55,322 nt of DNA, from contig CAIYYX010000214.1 of NCBI GenBank assembly GCA_903930535.1, positions 1-55,322 of the forward strand. Reading direction: 5' to 3'. This DNA comes from an uncultured Sterolibacterium sp. Its GTDB lineage: Bacteria > Pseudomonadota > Gammaproteobacteria > Burkholderiales > Rhodocyclaceae. Positions 10,701 through 18,186 of the stretch are shown here, one piece after another; the stretch's first letter is position 1, and each line of letters starts with the position of its first letter. The notes under the pieces are model-generated. The model did not search any database and was not told the origin of the DNA. It saw nothing but the letters and a program-made list of their open reading frames with translations. The translations under genes were made by a program, and so were the position numbers.

Positions 10701-11830
10701 TCGGTGCTGCCGCTGGCGTCGATATCGCTGGTGGCGGCAAGCCCGTACCAGGACTTGATCTCGTCAAGATTTGCCTGGGACGTGTAGCCGTCTATGGTGC
10801 TGCGGAAATTGAAGCCGCCCAGGTCGGCCTTGGGGTCGCTCCAGTTGGCGCCCGCCGAGCCGTCACCATAGCGGATGGGCAAGCCGTTGATGCCTGTCGG
10901 TGGGCTGCCGAAACTGTCGCGAAAGACCGGGTTGTTGCTCGGATTGCCTGAAGGAACGCTCGATGCGTCGAGGTAGCCTGCAGCATAATTGGTGCCGCTG
11001 CCCAAGGCATTGGCCGATGCGCTGGAGCCGGGGTAGCTGTTGTTGCCGACGGTGACGAGACTGGTCCAGGGCTCCCAGCGCAGCCATTGCTGACCGGGAA
11101 ACTTGCCGCTGTTTTGCACGACGTTTGCCGGCGCGAATATAGTGGACGGTGTGAGCTCGGCCAGCGAACTGCCGCACTGGTTGTAGCCGCTGTAATCGTT
11201 CACCGTGGAGCCGAAGTCGAAGTAGCGCCTGCCGCCCAAGCTCTGGAGGTAGCCGCGGAAGCGGTTCCAGGAAGGCGAGCGCAGTCTGGCATCGCTCTCG
11301 CTGGTGCCGGAAGGCAGCCAGTAGATCCAGGAAAGATCGTCGTAGTCGCGCCAGACCGAGCGCGGGCCGGGGTCGCCGGCCAGAGTGGCCTTGGCATAGA
11401 CCCGCGCCGCCTGCCAGAGGGCCTGGCGCTCGGCCAGCGAGGCGCCGGCCCAGAACCCCCAGGGGCTGGAAGGTGTCGTGCTCTGGGCAGCCGTGGATAT
11501 CCTGTTCGCGTCTTCGGCTACCGCCTCGCCGCCGCCGATGTCTGCATCGACGATGCGGTTCAGGTCGTTCCAGAGGTACTCGACATGGGATTCGTAGGCG
11601 CCGGGATATTCGCGCCAGGCCTCGGGAATGTTCATCGAATCCGAGGTATCTATGATGAGCAGGATGTTGGGCTCGGAAGCGCCGCTGGAACTGGTCGAGG
11701 TATAGAGGGTGAAGTCGCCGACGCCGTTGGGCGGAACCTGGGCGTAGGCCGACGGGCTCACCAAGGGGTTGGTCAATGCGACGATCAGGATCCAGGCGAG
11801 AGTGCGGCGGATTCGCTTGTAGGTTCTCAT
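4718..11830 (-). CDS. pilY1: Giant type IV pilus tip-associated protein PilY1
   Basis: Exported PilY1-family protein, which in characterised systems sits at the type IV pilus tip and affects adhesion, surface sensing and retraction. I start at the ATG at 11830, preceded by GAGG and followed by a clear Sec signal peptide ending near SAYA (residue 30); this gives 2,370 residues against about 1,000-1,300 for most PilY1. The VWA MIDAS begins at about 59-66 (IIDTSDSMN), but the rest of the VWA fold resumes only near 1265-1310 and 1502-1513 (VIMMTDGGPEED). About 1,180 residues are inserted, including two cysteine repeat arrays. The C-terminal half (about 1640-2370) is the PilY1 beta-propeller, with a calcium-loop-like D-x-N-x-D-G at 1949-1954. 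It is the last gene of the pilE-fimT-pilVWX operon. Confidence 0.93.
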   Translation of the reverse strand: MRTYKRIRRTLAWILIVALTNPLVSPSAYAQVPPNGVGDFTLYTSTSSSGASEPNILLIIDTSDSMNIPEAWREYPGAYESHVEYLWNDLNRIVDADIGGGEAVAEDANRISTAAQSTTPSSPWGFWAGASLAERQALWQAARVYAKATLAGDPGPRSVWRDYDDLSWIYWLPSGTSESDARLRSPSWNRFRGYLQSLGGRRYFDFGSTVNDYSGYNQCGSSLAELTPSTIFAPANVVQNSGKFPGQQWLRWEPWTSLVTVGNNSYPGSSASANALGSGTNYAAGYLDASSVPSGNPSNNPVFRDSFGSPPTGINGLPIRYGDGSAGANWSDPKADLGGFNFRSTIDGYTSQANLDEIKSWYGLAATSDIDASGSTDIKDSKFITWKGNRDAAAAFGSITGVPAYVDSTPAACDAATGPQSATCLRKPGLVTDNVTVSKTSTCILGGTSSETDVFGIAHPWGGNCNLGPISCNDPNGAGVAPDCGNVPDPVCAAPTAISTFFYDKWYLNCAWSGGTAFNVSSCALQNVQSLTVPVCQLLGTGSVTAPNCAMTGQTAINVGACALQGQSNVFVAACTPQGGGVVSVNACAPSGGASVSVAACAPTGGGTVTVNACSFSGRQTATIDTCQWHHRDSHKIEGVGWYAYGGSCEESGSTANCSASGTTINGHPLAVGFFGTKVAAENDQSGCTNAVPAGTVYNYGGSCKENNSTASCQVTGGFTKTIGGTSYDNVNGACGNTIASATYTYGISCQENGSVASCSTSAGSSMTIRGTTYNGVGATCSNTIAPATYTYGISCQENGSAASCSTSAGSNMTIRGTAYTGIGATCSNTVADGVYAYGATCMESGSASNCSSSAGASLTIRGTPYTGVGATCSNTVAAGGYTIGGTCQENGSQLSCSTSAGGNMTIGGVGQTGVNRTCAQVQGVGAYLTGGSCAPGGALCSYAPGNDITLRSTVYGGYGATCTNVGAGPGNYTVGGTGCGTTPAGFEANCSYNPGSDITIGGVAYPHFGASCSNIVASGAYSYGGDSCSGTAGNCNYNAGDTLVVAGSNYQHQNASCANIFAAGAYQYGRVCQGTTVSAQAVATPGGTPFATVDTATACDVAGTGTLVVGGTTYGTYGGTCSNKNPYWHDQTCMARYGANCYPGCAAPAATSFTGGGGSGADAYFRVFNFAASSDYLVHDCKVDEPSANPGSNSYMRGTIPLRTLGTDFNTLTDPANITAPYTTNPGQGVTADAGKTIDMYSVNYLNWKFGPKGPSDYPIGRKSRLQIAKDALAGLVAATNGVRFGLMVFNKTADALHNYSDEGGNIVYKVTTMGPKNCSLASASTTGSINSGSTTLSLASNPGFGVGNAITVPGAGSAGSDLNANIVSIAANTVTLSSAAGTTVAAATISVPACTASEATAYANRVNLINTINSLGAASRTPLTESLYEAYLYFRGEAPLFGRLTTPALNGGVVAAGCDKSAFATPGVGTDCTGSSGNYVSPMMSSLDPNTGLPAACSKNFVIMMTDGGPEEDISANAQIKALSYIDPGGTTISALQSTASAQFELTGTPYGPIDIEPSNQAYDGGYVWLDELAYYMANADMNDAISGRQPVNTYTIGFAGADSPVLSNTAAKGNGQYYVAQDAGALSAALTAAVAAIREWNPTLAAPTIPISALNRSESAAEVYLAFFGPSSSPSWDGTVKKFRLGQGAADCGLDADGKAIPLCLIGKTVLSGATVKNIEQVTIDPLTSQQTSIVNPAAVSFWNPANIQDSSHANKGGTGQVLQNSANPSTRNVYTFISDPGAASEGVSGSTDLAANAVNEGSALITKARLGNALMSEAQRGTLINFIRGGNTGVAACSDAPAAGTACTSWRSWPHADVMHAKPAIVTYDPTPAADAESGASTASSQYLFYLSNDGLLHAVNAANGQEAWAFMVEEALAQIQALNANLAGQHLTLADGAPTAWTLDANGDGKIVPADGDKAYLYFGLRRGGRAYYALDVSDVANPKFMWKIDRRAAGAQLCNPSCNSVADYDELGYSWSTPIAGRIRALATGPAVIFGGGYDGNQDNFSATAADSMGRAVYVVDGVTGSTLKVFKNGSLAAGGGAISGMDFSIPSTVAALNTDLDSQGLLDRIYVGDTAANLWRFDIDNGDTANWTAKQLAALSNAFALPITVPNRKIMTPPVVVKQSYLTQNYDAVYVGSGDREHPLITTSTDMMFMLKDFDLGLTASSGGLITLGSLYNISNIFLASELNEATFKANSGWYQGLQTGEKVFAPPTVFYNVLRFSTFNPTASLSACLPPGKGKPYALDARFGGSVPNGTTAASTTSKQDPGISSAGTRGVYADPSLPVIIGGKVYLPICHDGVCNFELLGSIGGASRMYWYRESAR
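7643..7873 (-). other. Beta-rich insert inside the PilY1 VWA domain
   Basis: Residues about 1320-1396 of PilY1 form a Ser/Thr/Gly/Ala-rich segment flanked by two cysteines (C1320 and C1396). Its pattern (INSGSTTLSLAS, GFGVGNAITVPG, NTVTLSSAAGTTV) resembles small beta domains of phage tail and surface proteins. It interrupts the VWA fold between the FGLMVFNK strand and the TPLTESLYEAYLYF helix. The domain assignment is inference; the cysteine bracketing is directly visible. Confidence 0.5.
8465..9913 (-). repeat. 46-residue cysteine repeat array in PilY1 (about 10 units)
   Basis: Units start at aromatic-rich YxYGxxC motifs at residues 643, 698, 744, 790, 836, 882, 928, 973, 1022 and 1067. Six successive steps, from 698 through 928, are exact or near-exact 46-residue (138 bp) periods apart: five of exactly 46, then one of 45. 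A typical unit reads YTYGISC, QENGS, a second Cys 9 residues on, MTIRGTxYxGxG, then ATCSNT. That makes three cysteines per unit (CX8C, then about 21 residues to the third). The central units are nearly identical; the outer ones have diverged. Confidence 0.9.
9950..10303 (-). repeat. 13-residue cysteine-ladder repeat in PilY1
   Basis: Cysteines occur at residues 510, 523, 536, 549, 562, 575, 588, 601, 614 and 627, that is ten cysteines at an exact 13-residue (39 bp) spacing with no slippage. The best units read CAPSGGASVSVAA and CAPTGGGTVTVNA: Cys, small/polar, a Gly-Gly turn, then alternating Val/Ser/Thr/Ala as in a beta strand. It lies directly before the 46-residue array in the protein. Confidence 0.92.
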
Positions 11831-11873
11831 GGCAGGCCTCGCATTCTCTTCGGGCTTTATGATGGGTCGGGCA

Positions 11874-12410
11874 TCACTGGCAAAATGACTTGATTCCCTG
11901 GTGCACGCTGGCCTGGCCGGCCAGCACCCCTGTGGCCAGGGCGGCGACGTCGAAATACACGGCACCCAGGCCGCCGTTGACCTGGTTGCCGCTGCCCCTG
12001 GCGGCATCTTCGACACAAGCTGTGAGCTGCCGGGCGGTGATCAGGGTTTGCTGCGCGCCAAAGAAGGAGCTTCCGCCTATCACCAGGCTGTTCGTTCCAG
12101 CGTCATAACTGGTGCCGTTGCCGCCGACATTCGCGGTCTGACATTGGGCCGGGTCGGGATTGGTACAGAAACAGCTGCCGGTGCCCACGGTGGTCAGGCA
12201 ACCTGCGGTCAGGCGGCCGTTGTTGTCGTTGATGAATTTGACCAGGGCGACTTCCGCATTCGAGAAATTCTGTTCTGCGGTATGAACGATGCCGCCTATC
12301 TTGAGTTCGAGCACGCTGGTCTTCAGCATGCCGAGAACAAGCAGGGTCATGACCACCAGGATGATCAGGCTGGTGGCGAGCACTGCGCCGGCTTGGGATT
12401 GTCTTAACAT
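11874..12410 (-). CDS. pilX: Type IV pilus minor pilin assembly protein PilX
   Basis: A 178-residue protein starting MLRQSQAGAV, with one N-terminal hydrophobic helix (ATSLIILVVMTLLVLGML) and a PilX-type N-terminal region, followed by a secreted domain with a cysteine cluster (CFCTNPDPAQC). Minor pilins of this kind prime pilus assembly with PilV, PilW and PilY1. The ATG at 12410 overlaps the pilW stop by 7 bases. A longer frame upstream lies inside pilW and is not used. The 43-base gap to pilY1 holds only its ribosome binding site. Confidence 0.88.
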   Translation of the reverse strand: MLRQSQAGAVLATSLIILVVMTLLVLGMLKTSVLELKIGGIVHTAEQNFSNAEVALVKFINDNNGRLTAGCLTTVGTGSCFCTNPDPAQCQTANVGGNGTSYDAGTNSLVIGGSSFFGAQQTLITARQLTACVEDAARGSGNQVNGGLGAVYFDVAALATGVLAGQASVHQGIKSFCQ

Positions 12411-13501
12411 GTGTTTCCGCCGCCGCGCCGCTGCGCGCAGTTGCGTAACGAAGCCACTTGCGAGAAGACATGGCGCCTGAGGTTGCAATCGACACCTGGC
12501 GTGCAGGTGAAATTGACGCCGCCCCCCAGATCGTAGTTCTTGCCCGCATCCGAATAGCCCGACGAAGTGCTCGCTGTGCGCACCAGGACGTAAATGCGCA
12601 CGGCGACGATCGACGGTAATTCGAGCGCTGTCGGTGCGGCAATGAACTGATCGACAATGCCGTCGTTATTGGTATCAATACCGTAGAGCAGATTGATGCG
12701 CTCGACACCCTCCGCGAGCGGCACCAGTTGCAGGCTGGCGCCGGCCAGCTCATGACGCACCAGGGTTGGTATGGAACTGCCGCCGTCGTCGTTGAGCATG
12801 TTCGAACAAGTCGCCGCCGTCCGGCGGCTGCAGGGGCGGATGTAATAAACATGGGACTGATAGGCGAAGATGGGGAAGTCAGTGCCATTGGCGAAAGATC
12901 GGGTGAGGTTGGCGGCCTTCAAGGCGGCGAAATTTGCGCCCTTGAACAGGAGGGTGTTGGGGCTCTGGCTGGGCGAGGACTGCACGTATAGCGCGTTCGC
13001 ATCCAGGGCCCCTGCGGCGAGCGGGGTTCCAACCGCACCGCGCAGCATGATGACAGAGGCATTGCCCGCTGCGAAATCGTCCGCTTCGATGCAGGGCAGG
13101 GCGGCATGGACGTTGGCCGGGGTCAGGCCGCTTTGTATATCTATCGGTTGCAACAGGTTCAGGGACCAGGGCGGAGAGGGCGAGCCGGCAGCGCAATCGT
13201 TGGCAATGGCGTTGATGCCTGCCGTGGCGAGGGTCGCACTGTCCAGGGAGACAGAGCCGCTGCTCATCGCCAGTCCGTAGAAGCCGGCCATGCGGAAGTC
13301 ATCGATGAGGTAGTGCAAGGCGGCCGCCCCGCTTTCCTGCAGGCGCGAGAAATCATCCTGGACCTTGAAGGCATTCGATGTGCCCGAAACCAGCATCAGA
13401 AGCCCCAGGCTGATGACCAGGCCGACCGCCAGGCCGACCATCAGTTCCACCAGCGAGAGACCCTGCTGCTTGTCAAGAAGGGGCTGTTTGTCGATTTTCA
13501 T
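12404..13501 (-). CDS. pilW: Type IV pilus minor pilin PilW
   Basis: 365 residues. The N-terminus has a prepilin peptidase site, QQG followed by LSLVELMVGLAVG, so processing after Gly14 is expected, leaving a hydrophobic helix for inner-membrane insertion and pilus packing. Length and the AALHYLIDDFRMAGFYG region fit the PilW family. It overlaps pilV upstream by 4 bases and pilX downstream by 7 bases, indicating coupled translation. Confidence 0.92.
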   Translation of the reverse strand: MKIDKQPLLDKQQGLSLVELMVGLAVGLVISLGLLMLVSGTSNAFKVQDDFSRLQESGAAALHYLIDDFRMAGFYGLAMSSGSVSLDSATLATAGINAIANDCAAGSPSPPWSLNLLQPIDIQSGLTPANVHAALPCIEADDFAAGNASVIMLRGAVGTPLAAGALDANALYVQSSPSQSPNTLLFKGANFAALKAANLTRSFANGTDFPIFAYQSHVYYIRPCSRRTAATCSNMLNDDGGSSIPTLVRHELAGASLQLVPLAEGVERINLLYGIDTNNDGIVDQFIAAPTALELPSIVAVRIYVLVRTASTSSGYSDAGKNYDLGGGVNFTCTPGVDCNLRRHVFSQVASLRNCAQRRGGGNTC

Positions 13502-14172
13502 AGCGGCACGAAAATCGTCACATCGATGGATACGACGCGTCGCGTCGCGTCGTCTACAGCGCCTGTGGCGGCGTTGACATAGAGGCCGATGCCGCAGTTG
13601 GAAGATGTCGGTGTCGTGGTCGGCATGTCGCCCTGCCAGGAAACGCTGACGCGATAGGTATTCGGTGGCGAGGGTGCGGCGAGGGGCCCCTCGACACAGC
13701 TGCGCGCATTGATGATGCCGCCGATGTTGCTGATTCCTCGAGTTTCGGCAACGCCGAGCAACTGACCTTCCCAGACGCCGAGATCGTAGTCGACCAGATT
13801 CTGCCTCGTGCAGATAACTGCGCCACAGTCAGGAATCGTGTGCCCCACCGTCAGTGCATTCCATTTCGCCGCGGTGCCCGGGTCGCCCAAGGGGGTGGCC
13901 AAAGGCGCTCCGGCCGCATAGAGATTGGCGATGGAGAGGTTGTCCGGGGTTCCCGGCACTATCGTGCTGCTCGCCAGCATGGCCTGGTTTGACTTGATGC
14001 GTTCGGCCAGTTCGTTGCCCAGGGTCAGCGCCTGGTAGCGCTGGTAGGCTTCATAGACGGCACGATGGCCCTTGACGATCAGGCCGGCGAGGCCCAGCAG
14101 GCCGAACATCAGAATCACCAGCGTCACCATGACTTCAATCAGCGTGAAGCCGCGCGTTTTTGTCATACGCAT
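13498..14172 (-). CDS. pilV: Type IV pilus modification/minor pilin PilV
   Basis: 224 residues with the class III signal RGFTLIEVMVTLVILMFG, cleaved after Gly8. Minor pilin of the PilV family. ATG 14172 has GGGG 7 nt upstream; an in-frame ATG at 14166 overlaps the upstream gene's TGA as ATGA and is an alternative. Cysteines in the C-terminal domain (CGAVIC, SCVEG, NCGIG) suggest disulfides. The 3' end overlaps the pilW start. Confidence 0.9.
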   Translation of the reverse strand: MRMTKTRGFTLIEVMVTLVILMFGLLGLAGLIVKGHRAVYEAYQRYQALTLGNELAERIKSNQAMLASSTIVPGTPDNLSIANLYAAGAPLATPLGDPGTAAKWNALTVGHTIPDCGAVICTRQNLVDYDLGVWEGQLLGVAETRGISNIGGIINARSCVEGPLAAPSPPNTYRVSVSWQGDMPTTTPTSSNCGIGLYVNAATGAVDDATRRVVSIDVTIFVPL

Positions 14173-14720
14173 GGCGTTGCCCCATTGAGGCCGCCGCTTT
14201 CCCAGAGGGTGTTCATGCGTCCGCTGGGCCCGAAATAGATGCTGCGGATCTTGTCGTTCGCAGGGTCGAGATCATTCATGTCGTCGCTGACGCGAATGAA
14301 ACCGTTGCCGACAAACACAGGATTCAGGTCTATCCGGCCGTCGGGGCGGAAGGCGAGCATGGCGAGGCTGGCTTGCGAGGTGCAGGATTTCAGCCGCGCG
14401 TTCAGCGCCTGGGAGACGCGCATGATTTCAGTGGAACCGGCGCAATCGTAGGAGGTCGTCGTACTGGCGACGCAGACGCGCCATCCGCCATTCCAGTCTG
14501 TGCCATTGACCGACTCAACCACGATGCGACGCTGATTGTTGATCGCATCGCTACGGGCAAACAGGAGGTCTTCCTGGATGTCCGAAACCGCCACCCGGAC
14601 GCGCTGGTTGGCGATCAGCTGACTGAATTGCGGCACGCCTATCATCATCACGGTGGCCATGATGGTCACGGTCACCATCAATTCGACCAGGGTAAAGCCG
14701 CTGCTGTCCGCCTTCATCAT
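14163..14720 (-). CDS. fimT: GspH/FimT family minor pseudopilin
   Basis: The ATG at 14720 (or 14717), with GGGAG just upstream inside the end of pilE, gives 185 residues. The type IV pilin signal SSGFTLVELMVTVTIMATVMM is followed by a GspH-like domain with FARSDAINNQRRI and a late FRPDGRI segment typical of FimT/GspH. Minor pilin that joins the priming complex at the pilus tip. It overlaps the pilV start by 10 bases. An upstream in-frame extension within pilE is not supported. Confidence 0.88.
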   Translation of the reverse strand: MMKADSSGFTLVELMVTVTIMATVMMIGVPQFSQLIANQRVRVAVSDIQEDLLFARSDAINNQRRIVVESVNGTDWNGGWRVCVASTTTSYDCAGSTEIMRVSQALNARLKSCTSQASLAMLAFRPDGRIDLNPVFVGNGFIRVSDDMNDLDPANDKIRSIYFGPSGRMNTLWESGGLNGATPCV

Positions 14721-14722
14721 GA

Positions 14723-15172
14723 TCACTCCCAGGCAATCGCAGTGCCGCTGCTGGCAGCGCAAGAGCCGAGGATGGCGGCATCGCAGGTGGCGTTGGTTTC
14801 GCGCCAGCGCTCGCCGCGGCTGTTCACGAACAGGCGGCCGTCATTCGCCATCTGGCTTGACAGCGGCACCAGAACGGCCTGGAAGAATGGCCTTGCGCCG
14901 CCGACGTTGAGGGTGACGGTCAGGGTGTAATCCTGCGCGACTCCTGGTGGCAGGGACACATTGAGTTCTGCGGCCGTTCCGTATTGCCGACTGTCGATGA
15001 GATACTGTTCCTGCCTCTGGGCCATCTCCATGAGAAACTGCTGGCCGTTGGCGCGATGCCCGCGATTGACGTACTGAGAGTAGTTTGGGTAGGTGAATGC
15101 CGCCAGGACTCCGATGACCGCAACCGTGACCATCAACTCGATCAGGGAGAACCCTTTGGCTGTTCTGCGCAT
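14723..15172 (-). CDS. pilE: Type IV pilin PilE-like minor pilin
   Basis: 149 residues, starting MRRTAKGFSLIELMVTVAV with cleavage after Gly7 and the invariant Glu at position 5 of the mature protein. The body has the PilE pattern YPNYSQYVNRGHRANGQQ and a C-terminal cysteine pair (ATCDAAILGSC) that would close the D-region. First gene of the minor pilin operon. Because it sits with pilV-W-X-Y1, it is more likely the PilE-type minor pilin than the major subunit PilA. Confidence 0.9.
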   Translation of the reverse strand: MRRTAKGFSLIELMVTVAVIGVLAAFTYPNYSQYVNRGHRANGQQFLMEMAQRQEQYLIDSRQYGTAAELNVSLPPGVAQDYTLTVTLNVGGARPFFQAVLVPLSSQMANDGRLFVNSRGERWRETNATCDAAILGSCAASSGTAIAWE

Positions 15173-15203
15173 AGCGGCAATCTCGGTAATTTCCCAATGT
15201 CAT

Positions 15204-15233
15204 ATGCTAAACAAATATTGTCGGGCTTGCCAA
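15204..15233 (-). promoter_or_regulatory. Possible sigma-70 promoter of the minor pilin operon
   Basis: On the minus strand TTGGCA (15228-15233) is followed after 18 bases by TAGCAT (15204-15209), upstream of pilE (start 15172). The -35 matches 5 of 6 and the -10 4 of 6. I saw no convincing sigma-54 (GG-N10-GC) site, although pilin genes elsewhere often use one. Confidence 0.35.
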
Positions 15234-15297
15234 GCACTTCTGACGGGCGGTTGGTTCGGCAGCGTGAGCGGCGAAAGGTGATGCAATCCTCGCCGAA

Positions 15298-15326
15298 TTG
15301 CCGGGCAGGGTGCGAATCGCTATAAT
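15298..15326 (+). promoter_or_regulatory. Strong sigma-70 promoter for tRNA-Thr (and perhaps ccoI)
   Basis: TTGCCG at 15298-15303, a 17-base spacer, then consensus TATAAT at 15321-15326. The transcript would start near 15333, about 14 bases before the mature tRNA-Thr. ccoI begins only 14 bases after the tRNA with no terminator between them, so read-through from this promoter is possible. Confidence 0.75.
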
Positions 15327-15346
15327 TCGCCTCCTCATTCACCGAG

Positions 15347-15422
15347 GCCGGCGTAGCTCAGTTGGTAGAGCAGCGCATTCGTAATGCGAAGGTCGGGGGT
15401 TCGACTCCTCTCGCCGGCACCA
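15347..15422 (+). tRNA. tRNA-Thr (CGU)
   Basis: A 76-nt cloverleaf: the acceptor stem GCCGGCG pairs with CGCCGGC, the D arm is GCTCAGTTGGTAGAGC, the anticodon loop TTCGTAA has CGT at the centre, the T loop is GGTTCGACTCC, and CCA is encoded (15420-15422). Reads ACG codons. Confidence 0.97.
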
Positions 15423-15436
15423 ACCCGTTCATTCTC

Positions 15437-17884
15437 TTGTCAGATCCTTGCTATCACTGCGGTCTTGACCTGCCGGCGGGTCCTCTCCATACGGTGATCA
15501 TCGCCGGCGCGGTGCGACAAATGTGCTGTGCCGGTTGCCAGGCGGTGGCCCATGCCATTGTCGGCAACGGCTTGGCAGACTACTACCTGCACCGCGATGC
15601 CCTGCCCGAGTCGCCGCGCCAGGCGCTGCCGCAAGCCTTGCAGGACCTCGGCTTGTTCGATCATCCCGAGATGCAGGGAAGTTTCGTCCGGCGCGTCGAT
15701 GATGCGGCGGGGGAATGCGAGGCCTCCCTGATTCTCGAGGGCATCACCTGCGCCGCCTGCGTCTGGTTGAGCGAGCAGCACCTGGCGCGGCAAGCTGGCG
15801 TGACCCGGGTCAGCATCAACTACAGCACCCACCGCGTTGAGGTGCGCTGGGACGAGAATGTCATCCGGCTGTCGCAAATCGTGGCGGCGATCTCGGCTAT
15901 CGGTTTTCGCGCCCACCCTTACGACCCCGCGCGCGCCGAGCAGTTGGCGCAAGAGGAGAGGCGGGCCGCGCTCTGGCGTTTGTTTGTCGCCGGCTTCGCC
16001 ATGATGCAGGTGATGATGTATGCCATTCCCGTGTATCTGGCCGATGCCGGCACCATGACGCCCGACATCGAACAGCTGATGCGCTGGGCCAGCCTGATCC
16101 TGACCCTGCCCGTGGTGCTGTATTCCGCTGCACCCTTTTTCAGGAATGCCTGGCGCGATTTGACTCTCAGGCGCGTCGGCATGGACGTGCCGGTGGCGCT
16201 GGGTGTGGGCAGTGCTTTCATGGCCAGCGTCTGGGCGACACTCACGGCAGGCGGCGCCGTGTATTTCGATGCGGTGACGATGTTTGTGTTCTTCCTCTTG
16301 GGCGGACGCTATCTCGAATTGCTGGCGCGGCAGAAGGCCCGTCGCGGCATAGAGCGCTTAGCGCCCGCCCTGCCGGCATTTGCCTGGCGTCTGCCGCACT
16401 ACCCGGAAGAGGATTCCGAGCGCGTCGCTGTCGCCCGACTCGAAGCCGGCGATATCGTGCGGGTGCGCCCGGGCGAGACCCTGCCGGCAGACGGCGAGGT
16501 GATTTCCGGGACGAGTTCGGCCGACGAGGCGCTGCTCACCGGCGAGAGCCTGCCGGTGAATAAACGCTGCGGCGACTTTGTCACGGGCGGCAGCATCAAC
16601 CTGGTGAGCCCGCTGCTGGTGCGGGTGCATCGGGTCGGCGCAGAGACGAAGCTGGCGGCGATACAACGCCTGGTCGAGCGCGCCGCCATGGATAAGCCGC
16701 GTCTCACCGTAATGGCTGATCGCATCGCCGGGCACTTCGTCACCCTGCTGCTGCTGCTGGCATTTGCGACCGGCGGGGTTTGGCTGCTCCTCGATCCGGG
16801 CCGTGCCCTTTGGATATTCGTTTCCGTACTGGTGGTGAGTTGTCCCTGCGCCTTGTCCCTGGCCACGCCGGCGACGCTGACGGTGGCCACCGGTGCCCTG
16901 ACGAGGCTTGGCCTGTTGGTGACGCGCGCTCACGCCATTGAGACTCTGGCCCGGGCCAATCACTTCGTTTTCGACAAGACCGGTACGCTGACCCAGGGCA
17001 GGCCGGTTCTATCCGGGATACTGCCGCTTGCCTCATGGTCGGAAGAAGAGATTCTCGCCATGGCCGCCGCTCTTGAGGTGGGCTCGGAGCATCCCATCGC
17101 GCGCGGCCTCTCTCTGGCTGCGGCAGAGGGAGAAACCCTACCGCTATCCCTCCTGTCGCTTCGCGCCAGCACGGGCCAGGGCATGGAAGCGGATATCAAT
17201 GGCGACAGGCTGCGGCTGGGCTCTCTTGCCTATGCCGGTGCGCTTCACGGCCAGCCTCTGCCTGAGGGCGCGCTGCGATGGCTCCAGGCGGGTGGCAGCG
17301 TCATCAGTCTGGCCAATTCTGCCGGCTGGATCGCGCTCATGCGCATGAAAGACAGCCTGCGCCCACAGGCCGGGACTATGCTTGACGAACTGGCTGGCGC
17401 CGGGATGAAGATATCCATCCTGAGCGGCGACACGCCGACTGCCGTGATGGAGATCGCCGGCCGCGTGGGTGTCGTTGATGCCCACGGCGGCATGTCTCCC
17501 GAAGCAAAACAAGCCTTCATCAAAGACTTGCAGGAGAAGGGCGCGGTTGTCGCGATGGTCGGTGACGGAGTCAATGACGCACCCGTGCTGGCCCAAGCCC
17601 AGGTTTCCATCGCCATGGGGGGCGGCACGGACCTGGCGCGCAGGCAGGCCGACATCGTGCTGCAGACCGACGATCTGGCGCATCTGGTGGCGGGTGTCAG
17701 GGTCGCGCGGCAGACCTTGGTCATCGTCAGGCAGAATCTATACTGGGCTTTGGCCTACAATCTTCTGGCCATCCCCCTGGCGATGACGGGCATGATCACG
17801 CCCTGGATGGCCGGCATAGGCATGTCGGGCAGTTCGCTCCTGGTGGTGGCCAATGCCCTGCGCCTGCAGGGAGGAGAGGACTGA
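15437..17884 (+). CDS. ccoI: Copper-transporting P1B-type ATPase CcoI/FixI for cbb3 oxidase maturation
   Basis: Inner-membrane Cu(I) exporter that supplies copper for the CuB centre of cbb3 oxidase. I place the start at TTG 15437 (reading [13 protein letters not shown], 815 residues), because CcoI proteins begin with CxHCG and no ATG exists upstream outside the tRNA; there is no clear Shine-Dalgarno. The N-terminus has CCAGC and a heavy-metal domain with CAAC (about 105-108). The membrane CPC is at 469-471 ([11 protein letters not shown]), the phosphorylated Asp is D513 in DKTGTLT, and the hinge is GDGVNDAPV. ccoS overlaps the stop codon. Confidence 0.95.
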   Translation: MSDPCYHCGLDLPAGPLHTVIIAGAVRQMCCAGCQAVAHAIVGNGLADYYLHRDALPESPRQALPQALQDLGLFDHPEMQGSFVRRVDDAAGECEASLILEGITCAACVWLSEQHLARQAGVTRVSINYSTHRVEVRWDENVIRLSQIVAAISAIGFRAHPYDPARAEQLAQEERRAALWRLFVAGFAMMQVMMYAIPVYLADAGTMTPDIEQLMRWASLILTLPVVLYSAAPFFRNAWRDLTLRRVGMDVPVALGVGSAFMASVWATLTAGGAVYFDAVTMFVFFLLGGRYLELLARQKARRGIERLAPALPAFAWRLPHYPEEDSERVAVARLEAGDIVRVRPGETLPADGEVISGTSSADEALLTGESLPVNKRCGDFVTGGSINLVSPLLVRVHRVGAETKLAAIQRLVERAAMDKPRLTVMADRIAGHFVTLLLLLAFATGGVWLLLDPGRALWIFVSVLVVSCPCALSLATPATLTVATGALTRLGLLVTRAHAIETLARANHFVFDKTGTLTQGRPVLSGILPLASWSEEEILAMAAALEVGSEHPIARGLSLAAAEGETLPLSLLSLRASTGQGMEADINGDRLRLGSLAYAGALHGQPLPEGALRWLQAGGSVISLANSAGWIALMRMKDSLRPQAGTMLDELAGAGMKISILSGDTPTAVMEIAGRVGVVDAHGGMSPEAKQAFIKDLQEKGAVVAMVGDGVNDAPVLAQAQVSIAMGGGTDLARRQADIVLQTDDLAHLVAGVRVARQTLVIVRQNLYWALAYNLLAIPLAMTGMITPWMAGIGMSGSSLLVVANALRLQGGED

Positions 17885-18066
17885 TGGATATCCTGTATCT
17901 GCTGGTTCCGCTCTCCGTGGTTCTGGTCTTTCTGATCGCCGGAGTCTTCTGGTGGTCGCTCAGGAGCGGTCAATTCGAGGATCTCGAAGGGCCAGCCTAC
18001 CGTATTCTGATGGATGACGACCGTCCGCATGAGGAGGAGGGGACAAATGCGGCAGCGGAAAAGTAG
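17884..18066 (+). CDS. ccoS: cbb3 oxidase maturation protein CcoS
   Basis: 60 residues with a single N-terminal membrane helix (LYLLVPLSVVLVFLIAGVFWW), then SGQFEDLEGPAYRIL, which matches the CcoS signature of Gln-Phe-Asp/Glu-Asp-Leu-Glu-Gly-Pro. Needed for cofactor insertion into CcoN. The ATG overlaps the ccoI stop (TGATG). The acidic tail is unremarkable. Confidence 0.93.
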   Translation: MDILYLLVPLSVVLVFLIAGVFWWSLRSGQFEDLEGPAYRILMDDDRPHEEEGTNAAAEK

Positions 18067-18084
18067 CACGATTCCACCCTGGAT

Positions 18085-18098
18085 TTGACCTGTGTCAA
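18085..18098 (+). promoter_or_regulatory. FNR/ANR box upstream of ccoNOQP
   Basis: TTGACCTGTGTCAA, a perfect inverted repeat with the FNR half-site core TTGA(C/T). With an FNR class II geometry (centre at -41.5) transcription would begin near 18133, and TACTCT at 18121-18126 fits as an extended -10. This predicts anaerobic activation of ccoNOQP by FNR (34615-35361) or the DNR-like protein. Confidence 0.85.
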
Positions 18099-18186
18099 TA
18101 AGATGATGGGGTGCGGCAAGTACTCTGCAACAGTTGCGCTTTGGCGATGTGGTTTTGGCTATCTTTTCCTATGAGGTAAAACAATC

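Noticed and set aside
15173..15240. Sigma-54 promoter upstream of pilE
   Set aside because: No GG-N10-GC pair matches at the right distance.
15347..15422. tRNA-Thr as integration site of a genomic island
   Set aside because: No integrase and no duplicated tRNA 3' end in the window; flanking genes are conserved housekeeping or respiration genes.
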